DNA of 38,239 nucleotides from Oxalobacteraceae bacterium. GTDB taxonomy: Bacteria > Pseudomonadota > Gammaproteobacteria > Burkholderiales > Burkholderiaceae_D. The translations under genes were made by a program, and so were the position numbers. The notes beneath the pieces were generated by a model, which did no database searches, was not told the origin of the DNA, and saw only the letters and a list, made by a program, of their open reading frames with translations. Each line of letters opens with the position of its first letter. The first letter of the stretch is position 1. This document shows positions 26,282-35,078 of this stretch, one piece after another. The stretch covers positions 1-38,239 of the forward strand of contig DPRS01000046.1 of the NCBI GenBank assembly GCA_003537575.1. Direction: 5' to 3'.

Positions 26282-27361
26282 TCATTCGCGGAGCAGATGC
26301 AGAAAGCTGTCAAGGATATGAAAATGATCCTCGAAGAATTCCTCTTCCATCGCCGCCAGCTGCGCAATTGGCATCCAGCGCGCATGCGCGGCGTCGTCGC
26401 CGCCTTCCACCGCCGGCAATGCATCGCCCGCCAGTTCAAAGAAATGCGCATGGGTAATGGTGCGCCCGCGCTGGCTGCGCTCCGGGTGGTCGAACACTTT
26501 CACTTCCCTAAGCGCCGCCAGCAATTCTTCCTGATTCACCGCCAGCTGTGTTTCCTCGCTCAGCTCGCGCAGGGCGCTTTTCAGCAAACGCTCGCGCGGC
26601 TCGACGAAGCCGCCGGGCAGCGCCCATTGCCCCTTGCCGGGAAAGCCACCGCGCTGCACCAACAGCACGTGACCGGCTGCCGTGACGACGGCGTCGACGG
26701 TCGAAAAAATCGGCGGATAAGGCGCGCAACTCCACTCTTCCCTACGCTTCTTCAGTTGCCAGTATTCCTCGGCCAATGCGGCATGTTCCGGCGAAGTCAT
26801 CCACGTTTGCAGTATCCGGTGCACGGCGGGCGGCACCAGGTTCTGCAGCGCGGTCAGCGCCGCTTCGGGACTGCCGCTCTCGAACAGAATGCTGCGCACC
26901 GATGTGGCGTCGATGCCCGCGAAGTTTTCCGCGGAAATCAACTGCCATTGCGGAAAGCGGCTCAGATAATAACTGGAGTGATCCTTGAAATGCCCGACCA
27001 GGGCGATGCCTGCGCCCGGTCCCGCATGCGCCTCCACTTCGCGGCGCAAGGCGGCGCACCAGCGCGCATCGTCGTAGTAATCGCGCAGCGGGATGAATTC
27101 CACGCGCGCGCGCTCGGCGGGCGACAGGCTGGCGACGATCATCGCCGCGCGTTCGCGCCAGGTGAAGGGATTTTTCGCGCTCCGGGCATGCCAGGCCGAA
27201 CCGAGCACGACCGCCACCCTGGGCGCGGTCTCCAGCGCGCGCCGCAACAGGAAGGCATGGCCGTTGTGAAAAGGCTGGAAGCGGCCGATGAGGACGGCCA
27301 GGTCGGCGGCGCCGACGACGGTATCATTTGCGGCTGGCGCTGACTTGTCATGATGCGGCAT
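26282..27361 (-). CDS. nadM: Bifunctional NMN adenylyltransferase / Nudix hydrolase
   Basis: The 359-residue protein fuses two enzymes of NAD metabolism. Residues about 20-190 are a nucleotidyltransferase of the NadM type, with GRFQPFHNGH at 26-35 and a second motif near SVRSILFESG. It makes NAD from NMN and ATP. Residues about 205-355 are a Nudix hydrolase with the box G251-x5-E257-x7-R265-E266-L-x-E269-E270-x-Q272-L273. The usual Gly of the box is Gln here; the catalytic glutamates are kept. Similar fusions in Synechocystis and Francisella hydrolyse ADP-ribose. ATG has AAGGAA about 8 bases upstream. It lies 44 bases after the App1-type gene on the same strand, so the two may be cotranscribed. 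Confidence 0.92.
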   Translation of the reverse strand: MPHHDKSAPAANDTVVGAADLAVLIGRFQPFHNGHAFLLRRALETAPRVAVVLGSAWHARSAKNPFTWRERAAMIVASLSPAERARVEFIPLRDYYDDARWCAALRREVEAHAGPGAGIALVGHFKDHSSYYLSRFPQWQLISAENFAGIDATSVRSILFESGSPEAALTALQNLVPPAVHRILQTWMTSPEHAALAEEYWQLKKRREEWSCAPYPPIFSTVDAVVTAAGHVLLVQRGGFPGKGQWALPGGFVEPRERLLKSALRELSEETQLAVNQEELLAALREVKVFDHPERSQRGRTITHAHFFELAGDALPAVEGGDDAAHARWMPIAQLAAMEEEFFEDHFHILDSFLHLLRE

Positions 27362-27405
27362 AGTTAATTTCCTTCAGTAATTCTGGAAGATGCACACGCG
27401 CCAAT

Positions 27406-28404
27406 TTACCGCAAGCTGCCGATCTCGTCCTTCATCTTGAGCTGCCCACCGATGACGGCGCGCGCCGGATCGGGGTTGACGCGTCGAATCAGGATCTTTT
27501 CCACCCTCAACGGATACCTGTCGCGCATGCGCTGATAGATTTCCGGATCGCTTTCGCCATCGTCGCCCATCAGCACGAAACGCACGTGCGGCAGGCGCGC
27601 GAAAATTTCTTCCAGCTTCGCGCTCTTGTAGGCAACCTGGTCGGCGATCGGGTCGCTGGTGCGGTCATTGGTCACCCGCTTGGTCAGCAACACGCCGGGC
27701 GGAAAGCCATTCTGCTGCAGAAATTCCAGCAGGTTGCCCTGCAGCTGGCGCGGCGTGGCCGAGAGGTAAATTACCGGCGCGGATGCCGGCTGCGGATTGC
27801 GCGCGGCAAGCGCGCGGATGTATTGCGCCGCGCCGGCCACCGCCTCGCGTTGACGGGGATTCTTGAGAAAGGTATTCGCCAGCAAAGCGCGCTTGCTATT
27901 GACTTCGGTCACCAGGAGCGTGTCATCGAGATCGGAAATGACGCCAACCGTGTTATCCGCCGGGACGATCAGCAGCCGGCCTGCAGCGGCGGCTGCGCCC
28001 GCGCGGCCGCGCACGGTATGCCAGCCAGGCGCCAGCGCCGGCATGCCTGCGACTGCCTGCCGAAAATACCCTTCCTCATCGGTCCGCACCTGAAATTCGC
28101 GGCCGGCCACCTCCAGCGTGACGCGCGCATGCTCGCGCTCGCTGTTGATCATCAGCCGCGCATTGCTCAACAGGTTGCGCCACCAGCTGTCGCCAGCGCC
28201 AGGGGCGGCGGCGCCACGCTCTTCGATGACGCGGCCTTCCACCACTGCCGCGCGCGCGTCGCCATAGGCCGGATAAATCACCAGCGCATTGCTGTCATCC
28301 GCATGAGCCGGCGCGGCGCTCAGCATTGCCAGGCAAGCCAGGACAGGCACGCACAGGCTGGCGAATTGCTTCTGGTGCGCCGAGGGGATAATTTTTCGGG
28401 CCAT
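27406..28404 (-). CDS. Exported App1-type phosphatidate phosphatase-like protein (DUF2183)
   Basis: The start is uncertain: ATG 28404 is used, since ATG 28416 lies inside a palindrome and neither has a ribosome site. The 332-residue product has a Sec signal (about residues 8-35, ending SAAPAHA). A beta-rich N-terminal domain (about 40-145) is followed by a HAD-like phosphatase domain. The DxDxT nucleophile motif is DLDDT (D158, D160), with LSATPRQL and the conserved MGDDGESDPEIY. Yeast App1 with this domain converts phosphatidic acid to diacylglycerol. The bacterial members are uncharacterised in my knowledge, so the substrate is inferred. It is divergent from the UbiA-family gene and near a diacylglycerol-type glycosyltransferase. 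Confidence 0.82.
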   Translation of the reverse strand: MARKIIPSAHQKQFASLCVPVLACLAMLSAAPAHADDSNALVIYPAYGDARAAVVEGRVIEERGAAAPGAGDSWWRNLLSNARLMINSEREHARVTLEVAGREFQVRTDEEGYFRQAVAGMPALAPGWHTVRGRAGAAAAAGRLLIVPADNTVGVISDLDDTLLVTEVNSKRALLANTFLKNPRQREAVAGAAQYIRALAARNPQPASAPVIYLSATPRQLQGNLLEFLQQNGFPPGVLLTKRVTNDRTSDPIADQVAYKSAKLEEIFARLPHVRFVLMGDDGESDPEIYQRMRDRYPLRVEKILIRRVNPDPARAVIGGQLKMKDEIGSLR

Positions 28405-28412
28405 GGAGCGTA

Positions 28413-28452
28413 GCATTGATTACAATGCAAAGTTGGTATCCAGCCATTGTAA
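28413..28452. promoter_or_regulatory. Nested dyads between App1-type and prenyltransferase genes
   Basis: GCATTG-N4-CAATGC (28413-28428) is a perfect palindrome. The larger pair TTACAATG (28420-28427) and CATTGTAA (28445-28452) is perfect too, spaced by 17 bases. So three CATTG-type half-sites fall in 40 bases between two divergent starts, a good layout for a shared operator. Confidence 0.45.
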
Positions 28453-28460
28453 TGCTTTCA

Positions 28461-29405
28461 ATGTCCCACTCCGAACCCAGCATCCAGCGCTTTGCCAATC
28501 CCTTCGCCCGGTATTTTGCCGCCACGCGTCCGGCCTTCCTTTCGGTGACTTTCGCCGGCGCCCTGATCGGCCTGGGCACGGCCTACGCCGACGGCCATTC
28601 CCTGGATGCCGTCAAAGCCTTGCTGACGGTGCTGTTCGCGCTGGTAGCGCATGCCGGCGCCAATGTCGTCAACGATTATCACGATGCGCCCAACGGCTCG
28701 GACGCTGCCAACCAGGACCGGCTGTTTCCCTTCACCGGCGGCAGCCGCTTCATCCAGAACGAAGTGTTGAGCCTGAAGGAGACTCGCGGTTTCGGCTATG
28801 CCCTGCTGGCCGCCGTCATCCCGGCGGGCCTGTGGCTGACCGCCCATTCTGCCCCGGGCCTGATCCTGATCGGCCTGGCCGGGCTGCTGGTGGCCTGGGC
28901 TTACTCGGCGCCGCCGCTGAAACTGATGTCGCGCGGCCTGGGCGAAGGCGCCATCATTGCCGGCTGGCTGCTGGTCGTGCTGGGAACCGATTTCGTGCAG
29001 CGCGGCGCGTTCGCCACCCTGCCGCTGGTAGCCGGCCTGCCCTTTGCGCTGCTGCTTGCCGCCATCCTCTACATCAATCAATTTCCCGACATGCGCGCCG
29101 ACGCCGCCGTCGGCAAGCGCACGCTGGTGGTGCGCCTGGGCGCCGAAACAGCCAGCCGTGGATATGTGCTATTGATTGCCGTAGCCTATTTCTGGCTGGC
29201 GCTGGCACTCCTTAGCAGCGCGGTGCCGCCCTGGTGCGCCGTGGCGTTGGCGCCAGCGGTATTTTCGGCACGGGCAGCGCGTCAGCTGCTCGCGCACGCG
29301 CGACAGCCGCAACAGCTTGTCCCTGCCATCAAACAAACGGTGGCTGCGGCCAATCTCTTCGGTATTCTGATGGCGGCCAGCCTGGTCCTCGGCCAGCCGG
29401 CCTGA
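28461..29405 (+). CDS. UbiA/MenA-family membrane prenyltransferase
   Basis: The start is set at ATG 28461 (MSHSEPSIQ); further upstream ATGs at 28416 and 28452 cannot be excluded, and no ribosome site is obvious. The 314-residue protein has about eight or nine helices. The first Asp-rich motif is NVVNDYHDAPNGSD and the second is DMRADAAVGKRTLVVRLG, as in aromatic prenyltransferases that join a polyprenyl diphosphate to a ring. The arrangement is closest to MenA (DHNA octaprenyltransferase). Other menaquinone genes are not in the window and most betaproteobacteria rely on ubiquinone, so the ring substrate is open. Confidence 0.82.
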   Translation: MSHSEPSIQRFANPFARYFAATRPAFLSVTFAGALIGLGTAYADGHSLDAVKALLTVLFALVAHAGANVVNDYHDAPNGSDAANQDRLFPFTGGSRFIQNEVLSLKETRGFGYALLAAVIPAGLWLTAHSAPGLILIGLAGLLVAWAYSAPPLKLMSRGLGEGAIIAGWLLVVLGTDFVQRGAFATLPLVAGLPFALLLAAILYINQFPDMRADAAVGKRTLVVRLGAETASRGYVLLIAVAYFWLALALLSSAVPPWCAVALAPAVFSARAARQLLAHARQPQQLVPAIKQTVAAANLFGILMAASLVLGQPA

Positions 29406-29432
29406 CTGAGGAGAACCGTTTCCACGGCGCTC

Positions 29433-30560
29433 TCAAGCTGTCCCCAGCACCCGCTCCAGCACTTGCCGCCCGGCCTGCGGACGCCCCAGCGCCTGCGCCC
29501 GCGCGCGCATCTGCGCCAGCTGCTCCGGATGCGCGAGCAACTGCTTGACCCGGTATTCCAGCGCCACGCCGTCGACCGCCTTCAAGGCCACGCCGTGTTC
29601 GAGCAGGAAGTCGGCATTGCGCTCTTCCTGGCCCGGGATCGGCGCATTGACGATCATCGGCAAGCCCATCGCCAGGCATTCCGAGGTAGTCAGTCCGCCC
29701 GGCTTGGTGATCACCAGGTCGGCGCACGCCATCATGCGCTCAACCTTGTCGGTAAAGCCTTGCGGGAACAGGCGGCCGGGATGGCGTTCCGCCAGCGCCT
29801 GCAGCGCCGCCAGCGCGCGGGCATTTCGGCCCGCCAGGGCGATCAGCTGAAAATCTCCCTCCAGCGCCAGCAATCGGGCCGCCATCGCATCCAGGCTGCC
29901 GAGGCCGGCGCCGCCGCCCATTATCAGGAAAGTCATCTTGCCCGGATCGGCGCCCAGTTCGCGCGCGCAGGCGGCGCGTTCCAGCGGGGCGGCAAAGGCC
30001 GGCATGATCGGAATGCCGGTGACATGGATGGCTTGCGGCACGATCCCACACGCCTGCATGCGCCAGGCGACTTCCTCGTTCGCGGCGAAATAGCCGGCCA
30101 TGCCTTGCTGCACCCACAGGCGATGCAAGTCGAAATCGGTCACCTGCACCCACACCGGGCAAGTCAGGCGTTCCTTGCGGATCATGAGCGCGAGTAGCTC
30201 GGCCGGCAGGAAATGGGTGCAGACGATGGCATCCGGCCGGATGCGCTCGATCTCGCGGCGCAAGGCCGCCGTGTTCAGGCGCTCCACCGCGCGGCGCAGC
30301 CGCTCGATCGAACTGTCGGCCCGGGCCTCATGCGTAAACTGGTAGAGGTAGCCCCACAGGGCCGGCGCCTTGTTGACCAGGCCGATGTAAAAATCCGTAT
30401 AAACCTTGCGAAAGGCCCGCGGCACAAAATCCATGACATCCAGGTGGGTAGCCTGTACGGCGGCGCCGAAGGCATCGGCATGGCTGCGCAGCGCTTCGGC
30501 GGCGCGCATGTGTCCGGCCCCGGCCGAGACGCTCAACAGCAGGATTTTTTTGAATGCCAT
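29433..30560 (-). CDS. MGDG-synthase-like glycosyltransferase (GT28 type)
   Basis: The 375-residue protein starts at ATG 30560 with GGAG about 6 bases upstream. The N-terminal domain (ILLLSVSAGAGHMRAAEAL) is the acceptor-side fold with the GAGH motif of monogalactosyldiacylglycerol synthases and bacterial diacylglycerol glucosyltransferases. The C-terminal domain has MGGGAGLGSLD and the UDP-sugar signature KPGGLTTSECLAMGLP near residue 285, followed by PGQEERN. It likely transfers sugar from UDP-sugar to diacylglycerol or a related lipid at the inner face of the membrane. The App1-type phosphatase about 1 kb away could supply diacylglycerol. Sugar and acceptor are not fixed by sequence. Confidence 0.85.
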   Translation of the reverse strand: MAFKKILLLSVSAGAGHMRAAEALRSHADAFGAAVQATHLDVMDFVPRAFRKVYTDFYIGLVNKAPALWGYLYQFTHEARADSSIERLRRAVERLNTAALRREIERIRPDAIVCTHFLPAELLALMIRKERLTCPVWVQVTDFDLHRLWVQQGMAGYFAANEEVAWRMQACGIVPQAIHVTGIPIMPAFAAPLERAACARELGADPGKMTFLIMGGGAGLGSLDAMAARLLALEGDFQLIALAGRNARALAALQALAERHPGRLFPQGFTDKVERMMACADLVITKPGGLTTSECLAMGLPMIVNAPIPGQEERNADFLLEHGVALKAVDGVALEYRVKQLLAHPEQLAQMRARAQALGRPQAGRQVLERVLGTA

Positions 30561-30666
30561 GGTTGCTCCGGAATGAATGTGGCAGAGATTATGCTATCCG
30601 GCGCGTGAAGTGACCAGCACGGCGCTTGGCTGTTTCTCTGCGGCAACTGGCTAGATCATTGCCGCA

Positions 30667-32382
30667 TCAGTGCACGCCATGCCTGACGCCGTCGAGCAAT
30701 TCCTGGATTTCCTCTGCAGGCGCGGGTCGGCTGAACAGGTATCCCTGCATTTCCGCACAGCCGCATGAAAGCAGGAAGTCAAGCTGGTGTTGTGTCTCCA
30801 CGCCTTCGGCGATCATGTCCAGGCCCAGGTTACGCGCCAGAGAAACGATGGTTCTGACGATAGGACTGTCGGGCGCCGCCTCGGTGATGCCAATGACGAA
30901 CGAACGATCGATCTTGAGCTTATGCACGGGAAAGCGCTGCAGGTAACTGAGGCTGGAATAACCGGTGCCGAAATCGTCGATGGCAAGACTTACTCCCATG
31001 GCACGCAGTTCCGACAAGGTTTCAATGACCATCTCCTCATTGTGCATGGCGACGTTTTCTGTGATTTCCAGTTCCAGGTAGCGCGGCTCCAGTCCGGTTT
31101 CGGCCAGCACGCGGCGCACCATCGGCACCAGCTCGGCCTGGCGGAACTGCACTGCCGACAGGTTCACTGCCATCCGTAGCGGCGGGTAACCGGCATCCTG
31201 CCAGGCCAGGTTCTGCGCGCAGGCCGTGCGCAGAACCCATTCGCCGACCGACACGATCAGGCCGGTTTCCTCCAGCAAGGGAATGAAACTGACAGGCGGC
31301 ACGCAGGTGCCGTCCGGCTGCTCCCACCGCAACAGCGCTTCGAAGCCAACCACCCGTCCGCTCCTCACGTCGATCTGTGGCTGGTAATGCAGGACAAATT
31401 CGTTTTGCTGGAGGGCGCGATACAAGGCCTGCTCCAGCGCCAGCCGGCCTTCTCCCGCGGCGCTCATGCCGGAGGCAAAAAAACCATGGCTGCGCCTGCC
31501 GCCGATCTCGACCTGGCTCATGGCGATTTCCGCATTCACCGCCAGCTTGTGGAAATCCTGTCCGTCCTGCGGGTAGATCGCAATCCCGATACGCGGCGCC
31601 AGGAACAATTCCTGTCCCGCCACCATCAGCGGCAACGTCGCCGCCTCGGTGACACGCTCAGCCACGGCAGCCGGATCGCCGGCGGCGCCAGGCGCTGTCA
31701 GCAGCACCGCAAAACGGTCGCTGCCCAGGCTACCCGCCAAGCCGTCATCACCGACGATCTTGCGCAGGCGCTCGGCTGTCTGACGCAAAACCTCTTCAGC
31801 CGCTTCAATGCCCAGCGTGCGGCGGATGAGGGAAAAGCGGTTGATACTGACAACCATCAGCGCTCCCTTGGCCGACTGGCCGGAAGCATCGTTCAGCTGC
31901 GCCAGCTTCTGCGCGAGCAGCTCGCGGTTGGGCAGCCCGGTTTGCTGGTCATAGCAGGCGATATGCCGCAGATACGCCTGCGCCTTGCGCAGGCCCGATA
32001 CCTCGACCGACTTCTTCAGCTCGCGCTTCACCGCCGGCACCAGGCGGGAAAGGTTTCTCTTCCGGATCATGTCCGCCGCGCCCGCCGTCATGACCGATAC
32101 CATCACATCCTCCGGCATCGAACCGGAAACCACGATGAAAGGCGCTTCGCAGCCGCATGCCTGGACAATCCGCAGCGCTTCCGCGGCATCCATCTGCGGC
32201 AAGCCGTGATCGCTGATGATGACATCCCAGTCCTGGCTGGTCAGCGCGGCGCGCAGCGCCGCCGGAGAATCAACGCGCGCGTGGACGATGCCAGCGAATT
32301 CGCCGTCCAGCGCATTCAGGAGGAGTTCCTTGTCATCTTCGGAATCTTCGACAAACAGGACTTGCAGCGGCTTGTTGTACAT
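30667..32382 (-). CDS. Response regulator: REC - degenerate GGDEF - EAL phosphodiesterase
   Basis: At 571 residues it has a receiver (about 5-125; acidic pocket E12-D13, phospho-acceptor D58), a GGDEF domain (about 140-300) and an EAL domain (about 315-565). The GGDEF signature has become G220-S-D-R-F224, so diguanylate cyclase activity is not expected; it may still bind GTP and regulate. The EAL signature (EAL 348-350), DDFGTGYSSLSYL and a late EGVET are intact, so c-di-GMP hydrolysis is likely, controlled by phosphorylation. Last gene of the signalling block, 33 bases after the lone receiver at 32416. Confidence 0.92.
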   Translation of the reverse strand: MYNKPLQVLFVEDSEDDKELLLNALDGEFAGIVHARVDSPAALRAALTSQDWDVIISDHGLPQMDAAEALRIVQACGCEAPFIVVSGSMPEDVMVSVMTAGAADMIRKRNLSRLVPAVKRELKKSVEVSGLRKAQAYLRHIACYDQQTGLPNRELLAQKLAQLNDASGQSAKGALMVVSINRFSLIRRTLGIEAAEEVLRQTAERLRKIVGDDGLAGSLGSDRFAVLLTAPGAAGDPAAVAERVTEAATLPLMVAGQELFLAPRIGIAIYPQDGQDFHKLAVNAEIAMSQVEIGGRRSHGFFASGMSAAGEGRLALEQALYRALQQNEFVLHYQPQIDVRSGRVVGFEALLRWEQPDGTCVPPVSFIPLLEETGLIVSVGEWVLRTACAQNLAWQDAGYPPLRMAVNLSAVQFRQAELVPMVRRVLAETGLEPRYLELEITENVAMHNEEMVIETLSELRAMGVSLAIDDFGTGYSSLSYLQRFPVHKLKIDRSFVIGITEAAPDSPIVRTIVSLARNLGLDMIAEGVETQHQLDFLLSCGCAEMQGYLFSRPAPAEEIQELLDGVRHGVH

Positions 32383-32415
32383 TTGTAATCTCGCTACGAT
32401 TGAAATTTGCCTGCC

Positions 32416-32787
32416 TCAGTTCGCTGGCCTCACCTCGAGCGCCGCAAGATGCCGGGGCAGGTTCTCCAGGTCGCGCGCCTTGTCGAGAAAAAGGTGGGCG
32501 CCCAGATCCAGACATCTGTTGCGATACTGCTCGGCGGTCTTGTTGCTCAGGACGATGAACCGCAGCGCCGGCTGCAGTGGCCGCACATGTCGCAGCACCT
32601 CGATGCCGTTTCCCTGCGCCAGGCCGAGATCCAGGATCACGACATCGGGGCGGGTCACGGCAATGCCGGCAACCGCATCATCCTGACGATTTGCCTCCCC
32701 CAGCACGACGGCGCCGGGCATCTCGGAGACGATGTGCCGAAGATGGACAAGGATGACCTCGCTGTCTTCGACAAGAAAGATTTTCAT
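32416..32787 (-). CDS. Single-domain response regulator (receiver only)
   Basis: A 123-residue CheY-like receiver with E7-D8 in the acidic pocket, D53 as phospho-acceptor (VVILDLGL), and a conserved Ser/Thr in VLSNK with K as the last active-site residue. There is no output domain. Such proteins act as phosphate shuttles or bind targets directly. The gene is directly upstream of REC-GGDEF-EAL, so the two probably share a message. It follows a 156-base gap from the NarL regulator. Confidence 0.9.
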   Translation of the reverse strand: MKIFLVEDSEVILVHLRHIVSEMPGAVVLGEANRQDDAVAGIAVTRPDVVILDLGLAQGNGIEVLRHVRPLQPALRFIVLSNKTAEQYRNRCLDLGAHLFLDKARDLENLPRHLAALEVRPAN

Positions 32788-32943
32788 TACTGCGTTTCCT
32801 CCGACTAGCTTTACAAGACAACATATTGCTACCTATCAACTAAAAACAGAATCGGTGGACGCTTAATTGAATGTGGGAAAAACGATAGAAGGGGTAGGAA
32901 ATTTCCGATGGCGAGCAGGGTCGCCAGGCAGGGATAAGCCGTA

Positions 32944-33597
32944 TCAATCCACCGGCTTGCCGGATTCATCGATCAACCCGTGCTTGAGGGCATAGCGGAT
33001 CAGGTCGGTGGTCGTGGTGAAATTCATTTTTTGCATGAGGCGGGTCTTGTGCGTGCTGATGGTCTTCACGCTCACGTGCAGCTGGTCGGCGATGGCTGTC
33101 ACGCCCATGCCGGAGGTGATCAGGCAGAACACTTCATATTCACGATCGGTCAAGAGCGTATGCGGCAGCGCCTCCTGGCTGCTTGTCAGCCCCAGCGCAA
33201 TGCCCTCGGCGATGCTTGCGCCGATGAACTTGCCGCCCGCGGCCACCTTGCGTATGGCCTTGACGAGGTCGGCGGAGGCGCTGTCCTTGCAGAGATAGCC
33301 AGAAGCGCCCGCCTTCAATGAGCGCACCGCATACTGGTTTTCTTTTTGCATGCTCAGCACCAGTACGGGCAGCTTCGGCCTTTCATCCTTGATCTGCTTG
33401 AGCAGCTCGATTCCGCTTCGTCCCGGCATGGCCATGTCCAGCACCAGCACATCCCATTCCCGCGCGCGCACCATGGTCAGCACGTCGAAGCCGTTGTCCG
33501 CCTCGCCATCGACGCGCATGTCCGGGCATTCGGACAAAATCTGCTTCAATCCGTCACGCAGTATCGTGTGGTCATCTGCGATGAGAACTCTGATCAT
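32944..33597 (-). CDS. NarL/FixJ-type response regulator (REC + LuxR HTH)
   Basis: A 217-residue regulator: receiver (1-120; D8-D9, phospho-acceptor D54, K near 104 in YLCKDSAS) and a C-terminal LuxR helix-turn-helix (about 145-210: LLTDREYEVFCLITSGMGVTAIA, VSVKTISTHKTRLMQKM). It overlaps the upstream kinase stop as ATGA, so the pair is a classic NarX/NarL-like couple: the HisKA_3 kinase phosphorylates D54 and the HTH binds DNA. Target genes are not evident in the window. Confidence 0.93.
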   Translation of the reverse strand: MIRVLIADDHTILRDGLKQILSECPDMRVDGEADNGFDVLTMVRAREWDVLVLDMAMPGRSGIELLKQIKDERPKLPVLVLSMQKENQYAVRSLKAGASGYLCKDSASADLVKAIRKVAAGGKFIGASIAEGIALGLTSSQEALPHTLLTDREYEVFCLITSGMGVTAIADQLHVSVKTISTHKTRLMQKMNFTTTTDLIRYALKHGLIDESGKPVD

Positions 33598-35075
33598 GGG
33601 GTTTGCATCTCCGCTTGAAAAGGCAGGCTCGCTTCTATGCGCGTGCCCTTGCCCGGCGCACTAGCGATGTCCAGGCTGCCGCCGAGCAGTTTGACGCGCT
33701 CATGCATGCCGATCAAGCCATAGGTTTTCTTTTTTTCCGGTGCCGGCGCCGGCAAGCCGCAACCGTTGTCCTTGACGATCAAAAGCATTTCTCCTGCCAG
33801 GTCCTGCAAGTGAATCGTCACCCGGGTGGCGTTGGCGTGCCGTGCGACGTTCGTCAACGATTCCTGCAACACGCGGAACAGCGCCGTCGCGATGCGGTCG
33901 TCGAGTTCATAATGTTCCCGATTCATCCTGAGTTCGCAGGCGATGCCGGTCTGTTCAGCGAATTTCGTGGCGTGGTGCTCGATCGCCGCCGCCAGGCCGA
34001 GGTCGTCGAGCATGCCGGGGCGCAAATCTTCGGAGATGCGGCGCACCGCATCCACGGTCTTGTCGATCAGCCCCAGCATCGCCGACAATTTATCGCCGAT
34101 CTTCTCGTCGCGCGCAGGCAGCTTGCCATCCAGCCAGATCAGGTCGATGCGCAGCGCCGTTAGAGCCTGGCCCAGTTCGTCATGCAACTCGCGCGCAATC
34201 CGCCTGCGTTCGTCCTCGCGCACCTGCTGCAGGAATGCCGTCAGTTCCTGCAGCTGAAAGCGCGACTCCTGCAATTTCTGTTCCGCCCGCTGGCGCTCGG
34301 TGACATCCTTGAACGCGGTGACGGTGCCGATCACACGGCCATCCTCGATGATAGGCGTGCAAACGTAAGCGACAGGAAACACCGTGCCATCCTTGCGCAC
34401 CATCACTTCGTCTTCCACGCGGCAAGCTTCGCCCCTGCAGCCTGAAAGATGGATCATGCAATCCTTTCTGGGCAGCGGGCTGCCGTCGGGATTCCAGTAA
34501 TGGACGGTGTCGTGCAGGGAGCAGTTCGCAAGTTCGGCCGCGGTCCAGCCCAGCAGGCGCTCGGCCTCGGCATTCATCATCAGCAGGCGGCTGTCCAGAT
34601 CCAGCACCAGCAATCCTTCACCCAGGGATTGGGTTATGTTCTCCAGCAGCTTGCGGTTGGCTGCCAGCGCCAGGTCCGCCTGCTTGCGCTGCGCGCGGCT
34701 GGCAGCTTCCTTGATTTCACGCTCGATGGCCGGCCCGAGCCGCGTCAGCCCGCCCTTCATCACATAATCCGCAGCGCCGGCTTTCATCAGCTTGATCGCT
34801 TCCATCTCGCCGATGCAGCCTGACACGACGATGAACGGAATATCCAGCCCGTTTTCCTTGAGTAAGTCTAGCGCGCCATATGCATTGAATGCCGGCAGAT
34901 TGAAGTCGGACAGCACCACGTCCCATGGCTCCGCCCTCAGCGCAGCGGCCATCTGCAATGCGTTCTCGACCCGCAAGTAATGAAGCGGATATCCGGCAGC
35001 TTCGAGTTCAACGCACAACAGCTCCGCATCGTCGGCCGAATCCTCGATATGAAGGATGCGCAAGGCGGCGTCCAT
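33594..35075 (-). CDS. Hybrid sensor kinase: REC - PAS - HisKA_3 - HATPase
   Basis: The start is ATG 35075; a TTG just before it at 35078 is possible, and AAGGAA lies about 8 bases upstream. The 493-residue cytoplasmic kinase has an N-terminal receiver (phospho-acceptor D57) and a PAS domain (about 140-260, ending FKDVTERQRAE). A short coiled coil (260-285) precedes HisKA_3 with H298 in ERRRIARELHDELGQAL. The ATPase has the boxes NVARHA, DNGCGLP and GLIGMHERV. No membrane segment. Having a receiver at the front, it takes phosphate from another kinase or is tuned by it, fitting a relay from the MASE3 kinase. Overlaps its NarL partner. Confidence 0.93.
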   Translation of the reverse strand: MDAALRILHIEDSADDAELLCVELEAAGYPLHYLRVENALQMAAALRAEPWDVVLSDFNLPAFNAYGALDLLKENGLDIPFIVVSGCIGEMEAIKLMKAGAADYVMKGGLTRLGPAIEREIKEAASRAQRKQADLALAANRKLLENITQSLGEGLLVLDLDSRLLMMNAEAERLLGWTAAELANCSLHDTVHYWNPDGSPLPRKDCMIHLSGCRGEACRVEDEVMVRKDGTVFPVAYVCTPIIEDGRVIGTVTAFKDVTERQRAEQKLQESRFQLQELTAFLQQVREDERRRIARELHDELGQALTALRIDLIWLDGKLPARDEKIGDKLSAMLGLIDKTVDAVRRISEDLRPGMLDDLGLAAAIEHHATKFAEQTGIACELRMNREHYELDDRIATALFRVLQESLTNVARHANATRVTIHLQDLAGEMLLIVKDNGCGLPAPAPEKKKTYGLIGMHERVKLLGGSLDIASAPGKGTRIEASLPFQAEMQTP

Positions 35076-35078
35076 CAA

